DNA of 64,000 bases, from NCBI GenBank assembly GCA_029204225.1, contig CM055104.1, positions 38,122,527 to 38,186,526 on the forward strand, written 5' to 3'. Each line of letters opens with the position of its first letter. Within the stretch, counting starts at the first letter, position 1. The translations under genes were made by a program, and so were the position numbers. This document shows, one piece after another, positions 36,875 through 48,740 of the stretch. Origin of the DNA: Diphasiastrum complanatum (lineage: Eukaryota; Streptophyta; Lycopodiopsida; Lycopodiales; Lycopodiaceae). Below the pieces are notes generated by a model. The model saw only the letters and a list, made by a program, of their open reading frames with translations, was not told the DNA's origin and made no database searches.

Positions 36875-37700
36875 GGATGAAGAAGCCTTCGCACTTCTGG
36901 CCTCACCACTCTCGCAAGATTTCGAACGTTCGATTTTAGCCTCGAACTCACTACTGCTGTTGATGCTGCAACTAGGAACACCACTACTGCTGCAAGAAAA
37001 GCCTTCACTGCTGCTGCTATTAGCAACTCAACAACTCCTGCTGCAAGAAAAGCCGTCAATACTGCTGCTGTTAGCTACTACTGGTGCAGGAAAATAGCTA
37101 CTTCTGATCTTTCTCAAATACAGCTATTGCAACAGAAGTCATGCATCACAATGCTATAGGCCAATCCCAGCACCAACCCAGCTTCGCAGATGATGAGCAG
37201 GCAGCTCTCCGTCAACCCAATTCTGCCAATTCACAAGTGATCATCCCTGGGCAGCAGCAGAGGATGATCCCCTGATCCACGATCCAGGATCCGACAGACA
37301 GCGATGGAGGCAGGAGAAGAGGAGCAGGAGAAAAAGGCTGAGTTCTGGGCGCGGTGGCGGGGAGGTGGCAGCAGACGTATTGGGTGGGAAGTCATTAAAT
37401 CTGCCACCCACCACCGCCACCAGCCCGGGATGCGGGAGTGATGAAGGCCGGTGAGGGTGGGTGAAGGGCGAGCGATGACGGTGACACTTCTACTTACTTT
37501 CTGGGCCTGCAGCGCAGGGCAGGGCAGGGCCACAAAAAACCGGGCGTCGCCGCCCGTTTTCCTCGAGAAACCAAACGCCTGCCACATTGCCAATCAAAAA
37601 GATGTCCGCACGTTCATTTATTACTCAACCAGGGCCTGAAAAGGCCCCTGTTCTTTTTTGTGGGTTGTTGTGGGGAGCATTTATTCAAGTTCTTGGTAAG

Positions 37701-37702
<2 letters not shown>
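36875..37702 (-). promoter_or_regulatory. GC-rich upstream region of CER3 (5' UTR and promoter)
   Basis: The 700 bp upstream of the CER3 ATG is richer in G+C than its surroundings and includes two about 55-bp repeats with CTGCTGCAAGAAAAGCC (about 36975-37085). A CCAAT-type GATTGG (minus strand) lies near 37590. No TATA box or start site can be fixed. The long minus-strand frame at 37231-37593 has no recognisable protein. Confidence 0.4.

Positions 37703-37751
<49 letters not shown>
37703..37751. repeat. (GT)n microsatellite
   Basis: About 24 unbroken GT units. Confidence 0.95.
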
Positions 37752-37753
<2 letters not shown>

Positions 37754-37901
37754 TGGAAGTTGGAACATCCTTTTTTTTCACTTGATTCAACTAAATTCTT
37801 TATAGCTTCCTTTATTTATGTCCAACTTTCAAGTATCTCCCATCTACCATAGGAAGGCTCTATTTAGAAAGTACACCTCAGAGGCACCTGAAATGCCTCG
37901 G

Positions 37902-38036
37902 GAATGCTTAAGCAGTACACTCCAGGTGCCCCACTCCATCCAAGGGTGATGGATGGAGTTAAGGGAGAAAAAAATATCTCTCCCCCCTTGGATGGGTGTG
38001 GTACCTGTGCCCCTAGAGTGCACTTGTTAAGCATTC
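37902..38036. mobile_element. MITE-like foldback, 135 bp
   Basis: GAATGCTTAAGCAGTACACT at the left is inverted at the right as AGTGCACTTGTTAAGCATTC. Pairing continues imperfectly through AGGTGCCCC...CCATCCAAGGG against CCTTGGATGGG...ACCTGTGCCCC. The arms are roughly 48-55 bp around a short AT-rich centre. No clear target duplication was seen. Confidence 0.7.
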
Positions 38037-39154
38037 AAGACCCCCATAGGACCACCACGACCAGGTTCATGAATCACTTATTTGTCCCGTATGCTGCCTA
38101 GCTAGCGCTAACCGTATGATGTATCTACTAGTAGTACGTACTACACTTGTACCAGTGCACTTGTAAAAACGTTTCATAACCTCATAAAAAACCCATCATA
38201 GAAATCGATAAAAAGCTAGAATAAAGCTTTCACATTTGGATTTCTAAACTTAGACTAAGTGATTTGGAAAGAAGATTAACCTACAATCCTAAAGTGATAA
38301 AATGTCAATTTCAACCACTGGATGTTTGTGATAATTGTTTTTTAAGAGCGTGGACTTGTATGGTGTCTAGCTAGTTCGGACTATGATAGCACACTCATCG
38401 CCATGCATATCCCCATTCTTGAATCCCCAACCTCATCTAATGATGAAGATTCTAGACTCATTCTTTCAATCCTTCTTAATCATTCCTTGGATGAGGGATG
38501 AGCATGGAGGTTCCCACCATGTAGCCATCAAGATTTTGGAATCATTCTTGATCATTTGTTGGATGAGGGTGGTGTGTCTGGGCATGCATCCTCAACCACT
38601 ATCTCATATTACACTTTTGATTAAAGGAAATCAAGTTGGATGTTAGATTATAATGAGTATTTCTTTTAAAAGCATGTACACTCTTCAAATTCTAAGACTA
38701 CTTTCTAATATATGCCATCAAGGCGACATATATTGTATGTGTCCTTCCATATGCAAAGGTGTGAAAGCAACAAAGATACATATTGTATTTTTCGTTGCGA
38801 TGAGAGTTTCGTTCGTCACTACCAATGCTGGGTGTGTATCAAATTGAGGAGATATATGAGTTGTAGACTAGTATAACTAGGCTGGTAATACCAGCCAGTT
38901 ATCACAACCCAAGTATGTACATGTATAATTTGTATATAAAAAAAAAGGTGTTATGTAAATTTTTGAAGGGCCCAAATTTTCCCCACCTGCCTTATGCAAT
39001 TGATTTGGGGAGTCAACATGTTATTTCCCATCACTATATTTGGGGCTAAGAACTAATATGGAACAGTTTCGTATCGGTCTGTGGGGAAAACCCACAAAAT
39101 GTGTATGATTTTTTTTTAGAAATTCTAAAGATTTTAATTATTTTTAATTTATCT
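38037..39154. other. No gene recognised
   Basis: AT-rich sequence with short frames only. Confidence 0.5.
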
Positions 39155-39155
39155 A

Positions 39156-39194
<39 letters not shown>

Positions 39195-39208
39195 TATATA
39201 TATATATT
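39155..39208. repeat. Compound (GT)n(GA)n(TA)n microsatellite
   Basis: A GT run passes directly into a GA run and then a TA run. Confidence 0.95.
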
Positions 39209-39699
39209 TAAACTTATGTACACTTTTGTGCATGTGTATGGGTGCACCCATGCATCTTACTCTCCTCACCCATGCATACACAATTTCTTAATTAAAAATG
39301 ATGGGGAGGGGGATGCATGTATGAGGAAAGTGCATATCCCCATACATTTGCACATTGTGTGCATTGGGGGGTGGGCCCCAAAAAGATTTCTCACCCCTCC
39401 CACCCAGTCACTAAATTCAAATATCTTTTTCTAAATTCAAATATTTGAAGTTTGAAGTTATGGTTTTCTTTTTTTGACACACTTCAATGTGGTTTATACT
39501 TTAGCCAATAATCTTTATTGCATGGTTTTCTTATTTATTTTGAATTACCAAAATTTTACCCATAAATCATGAACATAAAAATTTTCTTGACTACCTAAAA
39601 CTGTTTTTTTTTTTTTTCAATCTTTCAAATCTCTATCTTGGCCTACCATTTTCATGAATGTTTAACCACAAGCACAAACTCACTATCTTTAACTCCAAA

Positions 39700-39920
39700 G
39701 GATCAAATTTTTTCAAAGACTCGAATTTTTCCAAAGGATCGAAGGACCCTTTGTACTGTGAAGTCGAATTTTTCAAAAGACTTGAATTTTTCCGAAGACT
39801 CGAATTTTTTGAAAGACTCGATTTCATTTTCCAAAGACTAGAATTTTTCTGAAGACTCGAATTTTTTCGAAGGCTCGAATTTTCCAAAGACTCAAATTTT
39901 TTCAAAGACTCGAATGTTTG
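39700..39920. repeat. 18-19-bp minisatellite
   Basis: About eleven degenerate copies of GACTCGAATTTTTCCAAA lie in tandem. On the minus strand the repeat is open as NSSLRKNSSLQK-type heptad-like text, which I regard as a by-product of the repeat. Confidence 0.85.
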
Positions 39921-39957
39921 ATATTCGAGATGCGAGATGTGCAAGTTTGGCCATCAT

Positions 39958-40060
39958 CCAAATCATCGGCCGTCACCTAGATTGGCCGCCATTGTCCGTC
40001 AACGACGGGCACTCTTTGACGGGCAATGGCGGCCAATCTAGGTGACGGCCGATGATTTGG
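39958..40060. repeat. Near-perfect GC-rich hairpin, 45-bp arms
   Basis: Arm 39958-40002 (starts CCAAATCATCGGCCGTCACC) is the inverse of 40016-40060 with a single T/C difference, around a 13-nt loop CGACGGGCACTCT. Diverged pieces of the same arm (GACGGCCGATGATTTGG, GACGGGCGGCCG) recur downstream to about 40265. Confidence 0.9.
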
Positions 40061-40356
40061 AAATTCAGTTTGTTGTTGACAGGCGATGATTTTCCGATCT
40101 AAGTGGCGGTCGATGATCTAGTGGTATGCCCGCCGTTGACGGGCGGCCGGCGATCTGGGTGACGGCCGATGATTTGGATGGCGGATGATGGTTTAGGAGG
40201 AAAGCCAATGGTCATTGACGGGCGGCCGAAGGGGAGGGCCGATGGTCATTGACAGGTGGCCGAAGGGAGTGTCGCATTTTCCGGGTGGGCAGAAAGTGGC
40301 TTGTGCATGGGAGACCTTTGCATTTTACTTAAAGACACCTTCACAATCTTAAGGGT

Positions 40357-40490
40357 ACCTTCGCATTTTTCCAGAAGTTGGGAAAAAGCCGAAGGTCAAC
40401 AACCTTCGCATTTTTCTAAAGGCACCTTCGCATTTTTTCAGAAGTTGGGAAAAAACCGAAGGTCAACAACCTTTGCATTTTTTGCATTTT
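40357..40490. repeat. 67-bp tandem repeat, two copies
   Basis: ACCTTCGCATTTTTCCAGAA begins at 40357 and recurs at 40424. Both units contain GAAGTTGGGAAAAA and CCGAAGGTCAACAACCTT. Related CTTCG/CATTTTT text continues to about 40860. Confidence 0.85.
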
Positions 40491-41580
40491 TTCGAAGGTG
40501 TAAAAATGGTTTTCAAGGCATTTGGAGATAGGAAAAATTTGAAGGTTGGTCGAAAATATTTTCTAAGGCATTTTTTACACAGTGCCGCATTTTCTAAGTG
40601 TTTTTACTTAGTGCTGTATGTTCCTCATGACCAAAAATTGCGAACTGTGCGACGAAACTTCGCATTACCCCCATTGATGCATTCTACGGGAGGGAGAATG
40701 TCACATTTTTTGGGAGGGGCGTAGCAAGTAGCTGATGCATGGGAGACCTTCGCATTTCACTTAAATGCACCTTTGCAATTTTAAAGGAAAACCCAAAGGT
40801 TAGCCAAAAATATTTTCTAAGGCATTTTTGACACAGTGTCGCATTTATCTGGAGGGCCCAAAAAAACGGTTGTCTATGTTTAAGGGAGATGGTGTGTTTA
40901 AAAAATCAAAATTGCTTTTAGAGAATAGAATTCAAATATTTACATACTGTTTAGAATCTTAAGTTGATAATTGTTTTTTTTTTTGTATATATAAATTACA
41001 TAATAATCAAATGGATTTTCTCATTAGCTTTGCCGTAATTCTTAATGAAATAGAATTTACAGCGACAACATATTTTTGTACACCATTTTGAGTATTGGCA
41101 ATTTTCATAAAAAAAATTTAACAAACAAAGAGGTCTCTAGGTCAATATATCTTAAAAAGACTTGAGACAATTTTTACCTTCTACAATTCCTAATAATGTA
41201 TTAGAGACGACAAAATTTGGGAGTCCGAATTTGGCATAATGTCATGTGCTAGACACCTTCCATAATATTGTGTACCCGGTGCATTCAGTAATACTTAAAG
41301 GCAATAACTCAAAAGATTATCGTATGTTGTTGAAGAGCATTAAATAGTGCAAAGCTTGTGATGCCCAAGGAAATGCTAGCTTTGAACATGCCTTACAAGT
41401 TGGAGTCCACTTGACATGAAAATACAAAGATTATACAAAACAAAACACAAATTGACACAAAGAAAGCTCTCTATCTCTCATCTTTTTATTATAATAAAAA
41501 AATTTCTACATATTGCAAAGAATACATACATACATAGATGGGCAGCGCCCTCATCTTACACCCAAACCCAAAAAGACATA
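40491..41580. other. No gene recognised
   Basis: Residual CTTCGCATTTT-type repeats to 40860, then AT-rich sequence without frames of interest. Confidence 0.5.
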
Positions 41581-41586
41581 CCCCCC

Positions 41587-41632
<46 letters not shown>
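41581..41632. repeat. (C)n(CA)n tract
   Basis: About 23 C residues followed by about 14 CA units. It generates proline and His/Thr frames that are not genes. Confidence 0.95.
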
Positions 41633-41636
<4 letters not shown>

Positions 41637-42033
41637 TTCTTAGCACTCACACTCACACCTGCTTTGTTGTATATGATTTGATGCAAAACCCAAAAAGTTG
41701 CGTATAATCTAATGCCAAACCCACAAAGCTGTATATGAGCTAATGCCCTGCAAACTTTTCAGACCAGAAAAGCCATGCCAAGGCAATATGTTCGAGGTGG
41801 AACATGTGATGCTATAGATCCACATAAAATGTTTCAAATATTTAGTCATTCCTCAAAGATGAGAAGCTTCACTACCATCTCCAAGATCAGAAGTTCAAGC
41901 CATCCATCTGAAGAGACATCTGCAAAAAGCACCTTCAGTAATTAGTGAATATCCTTACAGCCAGGGTGTACCATTAATGAACTCATATTGCAATGTGACA
42001 TTAACTTCACAGCCTCCAAAGCAGCTATTATAG

Positions 42034-42660
<627 letters not shown>

Positions 42661-43494
42661 TAAGTTGTCCATGAACCATTGGGAAAACAATACAATATGC
42701 CTAAAATTTAAAACCTAAATAAGTGAACGTTTCATCCTTTGAAAAGGTTTTTCATTCAACTAAGTCCATATTTGTTTATATCGACAAAACAACAGCAAAA
42801 ATGTTTGTAAAAAACATCAATTCCTTTATCAAAGTTTATCTTAGGTGTGAAGTAAACCCTCTATAACAACCAACCTAAGTTTGAATCAACGCAATGGCTT
42901 TGGACTCTAACAATATCATAATTTATGAATCGTATGATTTTTAAAAGCTCCAAGGTTGGCTATTTGGTCAGCTCCCTACGGAGGCTGGTTATCCAAGAAG
43001 GTTTATTGAGATCCTCTAGATAAGCCTGTGATTGTGTCTACACTAGCAACCTCGAGTATAAAACATAGACTAAATATCTGAGAACATGATAAAAATCAGA
43101 AACAGTCAGTGTCTTAAGATCTAAACTGTTGATTTGTTTCACTCCCCATTGAAGACATTCCTTCCATCCATCAGAATTCAAGAGGTCTCATCCCATAAAA
43201 AATACATCAGAGACTGAGAGAGGTTTTGCATTTAGAGAAGTTTCGAACCGCAAAGTCGCATAACTAGTCATAGAGAACTGGCATAGTGCATTCCGTGTAA
43301 AAAATTGAATCCATTTGCAAAGCCGCCACCATGGATCAAACCATCCAATGCAACTATATTCATCATTTGCATGGCAGTTCAAAGCAAGACCTTAGAAAAT
43401 GTTCCATCTTTGGGATGTGGAGAGCAGCAACATTAAGTCTGATTGGAACAAGCTCAAACATATAACTGTCCAATAACCAAGAAGTCTTCACAAT
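42661..43494. other. Leader upstream of copia gag, no clear LTR
   Basis: No primer-binding site of the TGGTATCAGAGC type and no sequence like the 3' LTR start at 47040 is seen, so the copia element appears 5' truncated or its leader is diverged. Confidence 0.4.
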
Positions 43495-44736
43495 ATGGCA
43501 TATGTGGGAGGATATCTCCTAGAAGCAGGTGAAAGACTAAGTACCTCTAATTACTCAATTTGGAAGGTTAGAATGGAGTCTATTTTGATACTCCAAGATG
43601 TTATGGACATAGTACTTGGTATTGAGGAGGAGCGTCAAGCACAACTTGAAATACCAAAGTACAAGAAGAGAGCTAGAATGGCTCTACATTTCATTAAGAT
43701 GAATGTATCTAATGAAATTCTGAGAGAAATAGGATCTTGCACCACAGCTAAAGATGCTTGGGATGCACTTAAATCCATCTATGAAGCTAAGAATACTTCT
43801 AGAATACTCACTCTTACGAATTCGATTTTCCAAAGTTTTCACAAAAGTGAGGAGAGTGCATCAAGCTATGTTCTGAGAGTAAAAGATCTTCATAGGGAGC
43901 TTTCTTGTGTTGGTGTTACAATTAACCAAGACCAGCTAGTACAAGTCATTTTAAATGGCTTGAAAGATGACTATGATAATCTTGTTCGATCCTTTTCCAT
44001 TAAGGAGGAGTTGCCTAATTTAGAAACTCTCCAAGGAATTCTCATCTCTGAAGAAGCTAGGCAAAATTATAAACTTTCTAGGATGAACAAACTCGAGCAT
44101 ATTGGAAGTGACAAGGCCCTCTTTGTCAAGGACAAGCATAAAGGAAGGAACAAGAACCAGTTTTCTCAAGCATTCAACAAAGACAAAGCCAAGGAGAGAG
44201 ACAAAGATGGTGAAGAGGATGACTCATCTCATCTTTCTACTTCAAAGACCAAGAAGAAGAAAGTCAAGTGTTTCTTTTGTGGCAAGAAGGGGCACTATGC
44301 CTCCAATTGCTTCAAAAAGAAAAACCATCTCAAGCAAGCAAATCTCTCCAAAGAGATTGAAGAAGATTTTGTTGCAAGTGATGGAGAAGGATCACTCATG
44401 GTGTCAAATTTTTCTTCATCACCTTTCAAGAAAGATGGAGCTTGGTACATAGATACTGGAGCTTCTTCACATATGTGCTGTTCAGAGGAGCCTTTGACTC
44501 AATTGTACCTTACAAAAGGACTTAAAAGATCTATTTATACTGCAAATGATCATGAGTGCTCTATTGAAGGAATTGACAACATTCCATTGAAACTTGCTTC
44601 TTCTAAAGTTCTTTCACTTTCCAATGTTCTTTTTGTTCCTAAGCTTACAAAGAACTTGATTAGTGTTGGAAAGTTGCTTGATAGTGGTTGTGATGTAAAA
44701 TTCAATTCCAATACTTGCTTTATCAAGAAAAAATGA
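43495..44736 (+). CDS. Copia A Gag and protease, intact 413-codon frame
   Basis: An uninterrupted frame starting MAYVGGYLLEAGERLS, then YSIWKVRMESILILQD, the usual copia Gag opening. The CCHC knuckle is CFFCGKKGHYASNC (residues 259-272). The protease active site is WYIDTGASSHMC with Asp320. The frame ends at a shift just after VGKLLDSGCDVKF. This is the best-preserved retroelement frame in the window. It would make particle protein and processing enzyme but not integrase. Confidence 0.85.
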   Translation: MAYVGGYLLEAGERLSTSNYSIWKVRMESILILQDVMDIVLGIEEERQAQLEIPKYKKRARMALHFIKMNVSNEILREIGSCTTAKDAWDALKSIYEAKNTSRILTLTNSIFQSFHKSEESASSYVLRVKDLHRELSCVGVTINQDQLVQVILNGLKDDYDNLVRSFSIKEELPNLETLQGILISEEARQNYKLSRMNKLEHIGSDKALFVKDKHKGRNKNQFSQAFNKDKAKERDKDGEEDDSSHLSTSKTKKKKVKCFFCGKKGHYASNCFKKKNHLKQANLSKEIEEDFVASDGEGSLMVSNFSSSPFKKDGAWYIDTGASSHMCCSEEPLTQLYLTKGLKRSIYTANDHECSIEGIDNIPLKLASSKVLSLSNVLFVPKLTKNLISVGKLLDSGCDVKFNSNTCFIKKK

Positions 44737-45744
44737 TGAGATCCTAGCTAATGGATCTAGATATGGTGGAATTTTCAAGTTGAATTCTTATGAGAATGCA
44801 AACTTTTGTGAAGTTGCTTTTTTATCTAAGGAGGAATTATGGCATAGAAGGTTGGGGCATCCTAGCTTTAAGTCTATTGTGAGGGTGAAGAGATTAAAAG
44901 AGAGTTTTCTTGTGCTTATTCTCCATCTCAAAATGGAGTTGCTGAGAGAAAAAATTGATCTTTATGTGAATGTGCTAAAGCATTCCGAGCTGAAGCTTCT
45001 TTGCCTATTGAATATTGGGGTGAAGCAATTAATTGTGCAAACTATTTGTGCAATAGATTAACTCACAATGCACTTGCTAGAAAATCACCATATGAAGTCT
45101 TGTTTAAGAAGAAACCCAAGGTAGATCACTTAGAGTTTTTGGATGTGCTTGCTTTGTTCATGTACCCTTGGGAACAAGGAAAAGAGATTATCCTAATTCT
45201 ATCAAAGGGATCATGGTTGGATATTCATTCAACAAGAAGGCTTACAGAATTTATGTTCCCTCTACCTCAACTACAATTGAGAGTAGAGATGTTATATTCC
45301 ATGAGAATTAAAAATACATCTTTGAGGAGGCCGAGATCAAAGATTCTCAAAAGGATTCTCCTATCGTCACTCTTGAAGACTATGATGGAGAGATGGGGCC
45401 GAGAATTGGGGAGGAGTCACCTCGAATCTTTTCACCAAGGAGATCTCAAAGAGAAAGATCCGAGCCTAGGAGGCTTACATATGAAGATAAAGGCAAGCAA
45501 GTGGAACTCAACTCCACTAATTGTGCTTATTTTATCTCACATGAGGAGCCAAAGGATGTATATGATGCACTCAATTTGAAGGAATGCCTTCTAGCCATGA
45601 AGGAGGAATATGATGTTTTGATGGCCAACAAAACATGGGAGCTTGTGGATCTTCCATCAAACAAGCACACCATTGGTTGCAAATGGGTTTTTTTTGAGTC
45701 AAATATAATCAGGATGGCACAATCAACAAGTACAAGACAAGGCT
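44737..45744 (+). pseudogene. Copia A integrase remnant with large deletion
   Basis: The GAG-pre-integrase part is present (ELWHRRLGHPSFKSI), but the sequence then passes within about 20 codons to the late integrase part (QNGVAERK-like, then EYWGEAINCANYLCNRL and KKPKVDHLEF). The zinc-binding Cys pair and the first two catalytic acids are missing. A shifted frame then leads into RT at KEEYDVLMANKTWELVDLP. Confidence 0.75.
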
Positions 45745-46233
45745 TTGTGCAAAGGGTTTTGCTCAAGTTTAATTGCATGTTTTTTCAATTGGCAAGTTTT
45801 TCAACTAGATGTCTCTAATGCATTTTTGAATGGATATCTAGAAGAAGAGATTTATATGGATCAACCTATTGGCTTTATCCAAGACAAAAACAAAGTTTGC
45901 TTGCTCTTCAAAAGTCTCTATGGACTAAAGCAAGCTCCAAGGTCATGGTATTCTCGACTTAACACCTTTCTTGAGTCACGAGGATTTATTCTTAGTAACT
46001 ATGATCCTTCCTTGTATGTCAAGTTTTATGACAGAAATATTATCATACTTCTCATTTATGTTGATGATATCATTCTAACAGGAAGTTGTATCAAGTTAAT
46101 TGAGGAAACCAAAGTTGCACTTGGAAAACAATTCAAGATGCAAGATCTTGGAAAAATTCATTACATTTTAGGATTAGAGATTGACTTTCATAATGATGAA
46201 GCTTTTGTATGTCAATCCAAATATGCTCTTTAA
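45745..46233 (+). pseudogene. Copia A reverse transcriptase
   Basis: VFQLDVSNAFLNGYLEEEIY, SLYGLKQAPRSWYSRL and the catalytic YVDD box (LLIYVDDIILTG) are all present. A TAA at 46231 separates it from RNase H in the same frame (KYAL stop MLKKFNML). Confidence 0.85.
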
Positions 46234-47022
46234 ATGTTAAAAAAGTTCAATATGCTAGATTGTAAGAGTATAGAAACTCCTATGGAGCAAATTGTAAAAG
46301 ACCCTAACAAAGGTGATGAAAGATCCTTCGTGGACATCACTCTTTTTAGGAGTCTTATAGGCTCCTTAATTTGGCTCACTATAACTAGGCCTGATATAAG
46401 TTTTAGTGTTCATAAGTTGAGCCAAGCTATGCAAAATCCTACTATTCATCATTGGAAAATGGCCAAAAGAGTACTTAGATACATATCTTCAACTTTTGAT
46501 TATGGTTTCTTATATAAAAGTGAAGATCTTTCTTTAGTTGCCTATTCTGACTTAGATTTTGCAAGTGATAAAGTAGATCGGAAATCTACAAGTGCTTATG
46601 TCATATATCTTGGAGGAAACTTGATATCTTGGCTTTCCAAAAAGCAAAATACTATATCACTCTCATCTTGTAAAGCTGAATATAAGGCATTCACTACTAC
46701 AACAAAGGAAGTGCTTTCTATCAAGAGGTTGCTAGTGAAGCTAAATTTAATCATGGAAGATGATCTACCTATGATCATGTGTGACAACATTTTAGCACAA
46801 GCCCTTGCCAATAATCCAATATTTCATGCAAGGAGCAAACACATCGAGGTTGCACATCACTTCATGAGAGAGAAGCTCATTGGAGGGGAAATCTACTCGG
46901 AGCACATCAACACATCATCTTGTATTGCAGATTTGCTCACCAAACCTTTGACCAAAAATTCCTTCATCAAGCATAGAGCCAATCTTGGAATAATTTCAAG
47001 ATCCATGTTCAAGTCAACATAG
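46234..47022 (+). CDS. Copia A RNase H and C-terminal polyprotein
   Basis: 262 codons in frame after the single stop. Motifs: TRPDISFSVHKLSQAM, LVAYSDLDFASDKVDRKSTS, SWLSKKQNTISLSSCKAEYK, ADLLTKPLTKNSF. The end is the standard copia terminus. Confidence 0.85.
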   Translation: MLKKFNMLDCKSIETPMEQIVKDPNKGDERSFVDITLFRSLIGSLIWLTITRPDISFSVHKLSQAMQNPTIHHWKMAKRVLRYISSTFDYGFLYKSEDLSLVAYSDLDFASDKVDRKSTSAYVIYLGGNLISWLSKKQNTISLSSCKAEYKAFTTTTKEVLSIKRLLVKLNLIMEDDLPMIMCDNILAQALANNPIFHARSKHIEVAHHFMREKLIGGEIYSEHINTSSCIADLLTKPLTKNSFIKHRANLGIISRSMFKST

Positions 47023-47039
47023 GTTGTTTTTAGGAGGAG

Positions 47040-47870
47040 TGTTGAAATTGAAAAATCATCTATCTTGACTTTAGGCTTGCTACAAAGTCTTATCAATGTA
47101 AGTTTGTTGTTTCATAAATGTAAATGCCGAATTTGGCCTAGATGGAACTCGAGCTATAGGGGTTTCTCATGTCTAGTTGGTAGAATACAACTTGCATAAA
47201 GATTGTAGACTTAGAAATGGCATTAATATGCTTGTAGGAACTCGTGGCATATCACATGCATTTATTGTAAGTGATCCATAGTGACATGCAAGGCATGGAC
47301 AAAGTGAAATGGACACATGCATGATGATTTGTACAATTCTAGTTAGAAATAGGACACTTGGTAAAAGTAGGTCGAGATATATGCATGAGATGTGACAAAT
47401 GTCACTTAGACTCTAGTTTTCACTTTAGATGTGATTAAAAGGTGGATGGATGTGGTTCTACCTCGAGCTATCTCAAACTCCATAAATATGTGTAGCTATT
47501 CTCATAATTTTTGATGAAGAACCAAGCTTTGTAGCTATTCCATGCCATTTTGGATCTACACAAATATTTGCTTGAATCTCTCTCTCTCTCTCTCTCTAAC
47601 TCATGTTGAGGCTTATGCTCATACACTAAATTCTTGTACTTTTGCTCATTTGTAATTAAAGCTATCATTCTCTGATTCTTAGCATGCTAGATTGTGGTTA
47701 AGCCATAAAATTCTGTACTAGATCTTGCTATTCAGTCTAGAATCAGTTTTTTGTGCTAATCATAAAGCTTAATAAGATCAATCACCTTTGTGGATCAATC
47801 CCACACGTGTGAACATTCTGGAAATTTTGTTAGAAAATTGGTTCTCCCTTGCATTCTTGGACTTGATAAA
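47040..47870 (+). repeat. Probable 3' LTR of copia A
   Basis: It starts TGTTGAAATTGAAAAATC immediately after the purine tract. The right border is uncertain, because no 5' copy is available; the listed end is approximate. A short (CT)n lies at about 47578-47598. Confidence 0.5.
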
Positions 47871-47922
47871 GAAATCATACACTTCATCCTTGCTCTTTAG
47901 TAGATAGATTCAACAAAATCTA

Positions 47923-48330
47923 CTAAAAGAATGTTACATACATCTTAGCTCCACTATTGCTAATTGTAGTAAATCCATGAATATCCAAATGTACAAGTTG
48001 AAAAGACTTTGTAGATCTAGTATAAGGTAGTCTATGCGACTTAGACAAAGCACAAGACTCACAAACATGTTTGATGCCACTTAAGAAACTTGGAAGACCT
48101 ATCACAATCTTCTTCTTGGCCATTACCTCCAATGACTTAAAGTTGAGGTGTCCCATCCTTTTATGCCAAACCTCTTGAATAGGTATTTGCTCCCTTGCAA
48201 CACATTCAACTTGGTTAGCAATAACACAAGGATCTAGTTTGAACAACTTCCCTTGCCTTTTACCTTTTACTAAGCAAAAAATTCTTGGTAATAAATGGAA
48301 TAAACAAGACATCATCCAAATGAATTCCAT
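47923..48330 (-). pseudogene. Copia B fragment: GAG-pre-integrase and integrase zinc end
   Basis: The minus-strand frame reads QEVWHKRMGHLNFKSLEVMA and HVCESCALSKSHRLPYTRS, the copia GAG-pre-integrase domain with its Cys pair. It stops before the integrase core and meets a plus-strand fragment at about 48340. Confidence 0.8.
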
Positions 48331-48351
48331 TTGTAGAGAGAGAAATAGGAA

Positions 48352-48687
48352 TTGTGCACCAGAAAATCAACTCCTAGATTTGTATTTCTATACAACCAAG
48401 GCCCAATCTCATGGAACAACCGGAAGCAGACCTCAGTTGCATTATCATCAATGGAATCCGAATACATAGCTCCCACAAATGCAACCAAAGAGACGATCTG
48501 GCTAAGGCAACTGCTTGCAGACATCAACCTTGCACAAACACTTCCTACAACAATCTATTGTGACAATCAAAGCACAATAGCACTATCTCTTAATCCAAGA
48601 TTTCACTCTCGAAGCAACCATATCGAAATCAAGTATCACTACCTTAGAGAGAAAGTGCATAGCAAGGAAGTGCCATCTCAGATTTAA
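48352..48687 (+). pseudogene. Copia B fragment: RNase H
   Basis: The frame reads PISWNNRKQTSVALSSMESE, YCDNQSTIALSLNPRFHSRS and NHIEIKYHYLREKV, typical copia RNase H. A purine tract (AAGGGGGAG) and TGTTAGATTTTAATG at 48741 follow. Confidence 0.85.
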
Positions 48688-48740
48688 TTATATGTTAAAT
48701 CTGAAGATCAAAGCTTTTCAGAATCCACATTAAGGGGGAG

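Larger units (their letters stand above)
43495..47022 (+). mobile_element. Ty1-copia retrotransposon A, degenerate
   Basis: Gag, knuckle, protease, integrase remnant, reverse transcriptase and RNase H follow in copia order. The purine tract TTTTTAGGAGGAG at the 3' end precedes TGTTGAAATTG at 47040. Frame breaks and an integrase deletion make it defective. Confidence 0.9.

Noticed and set aside
37231-37593. 120-codon minus-strand frame upstream of CER3
   Set aside because: It is Pro/Arg/Ser-rich with no family resemblance in a GC-rich promoter-like stretch, and is best explained by composition.
48239-48469. Plus-strand frame over the copia B junction
   Set aside because: It crosses the junction of two fragments in opposite orientation and has no domain of its own.
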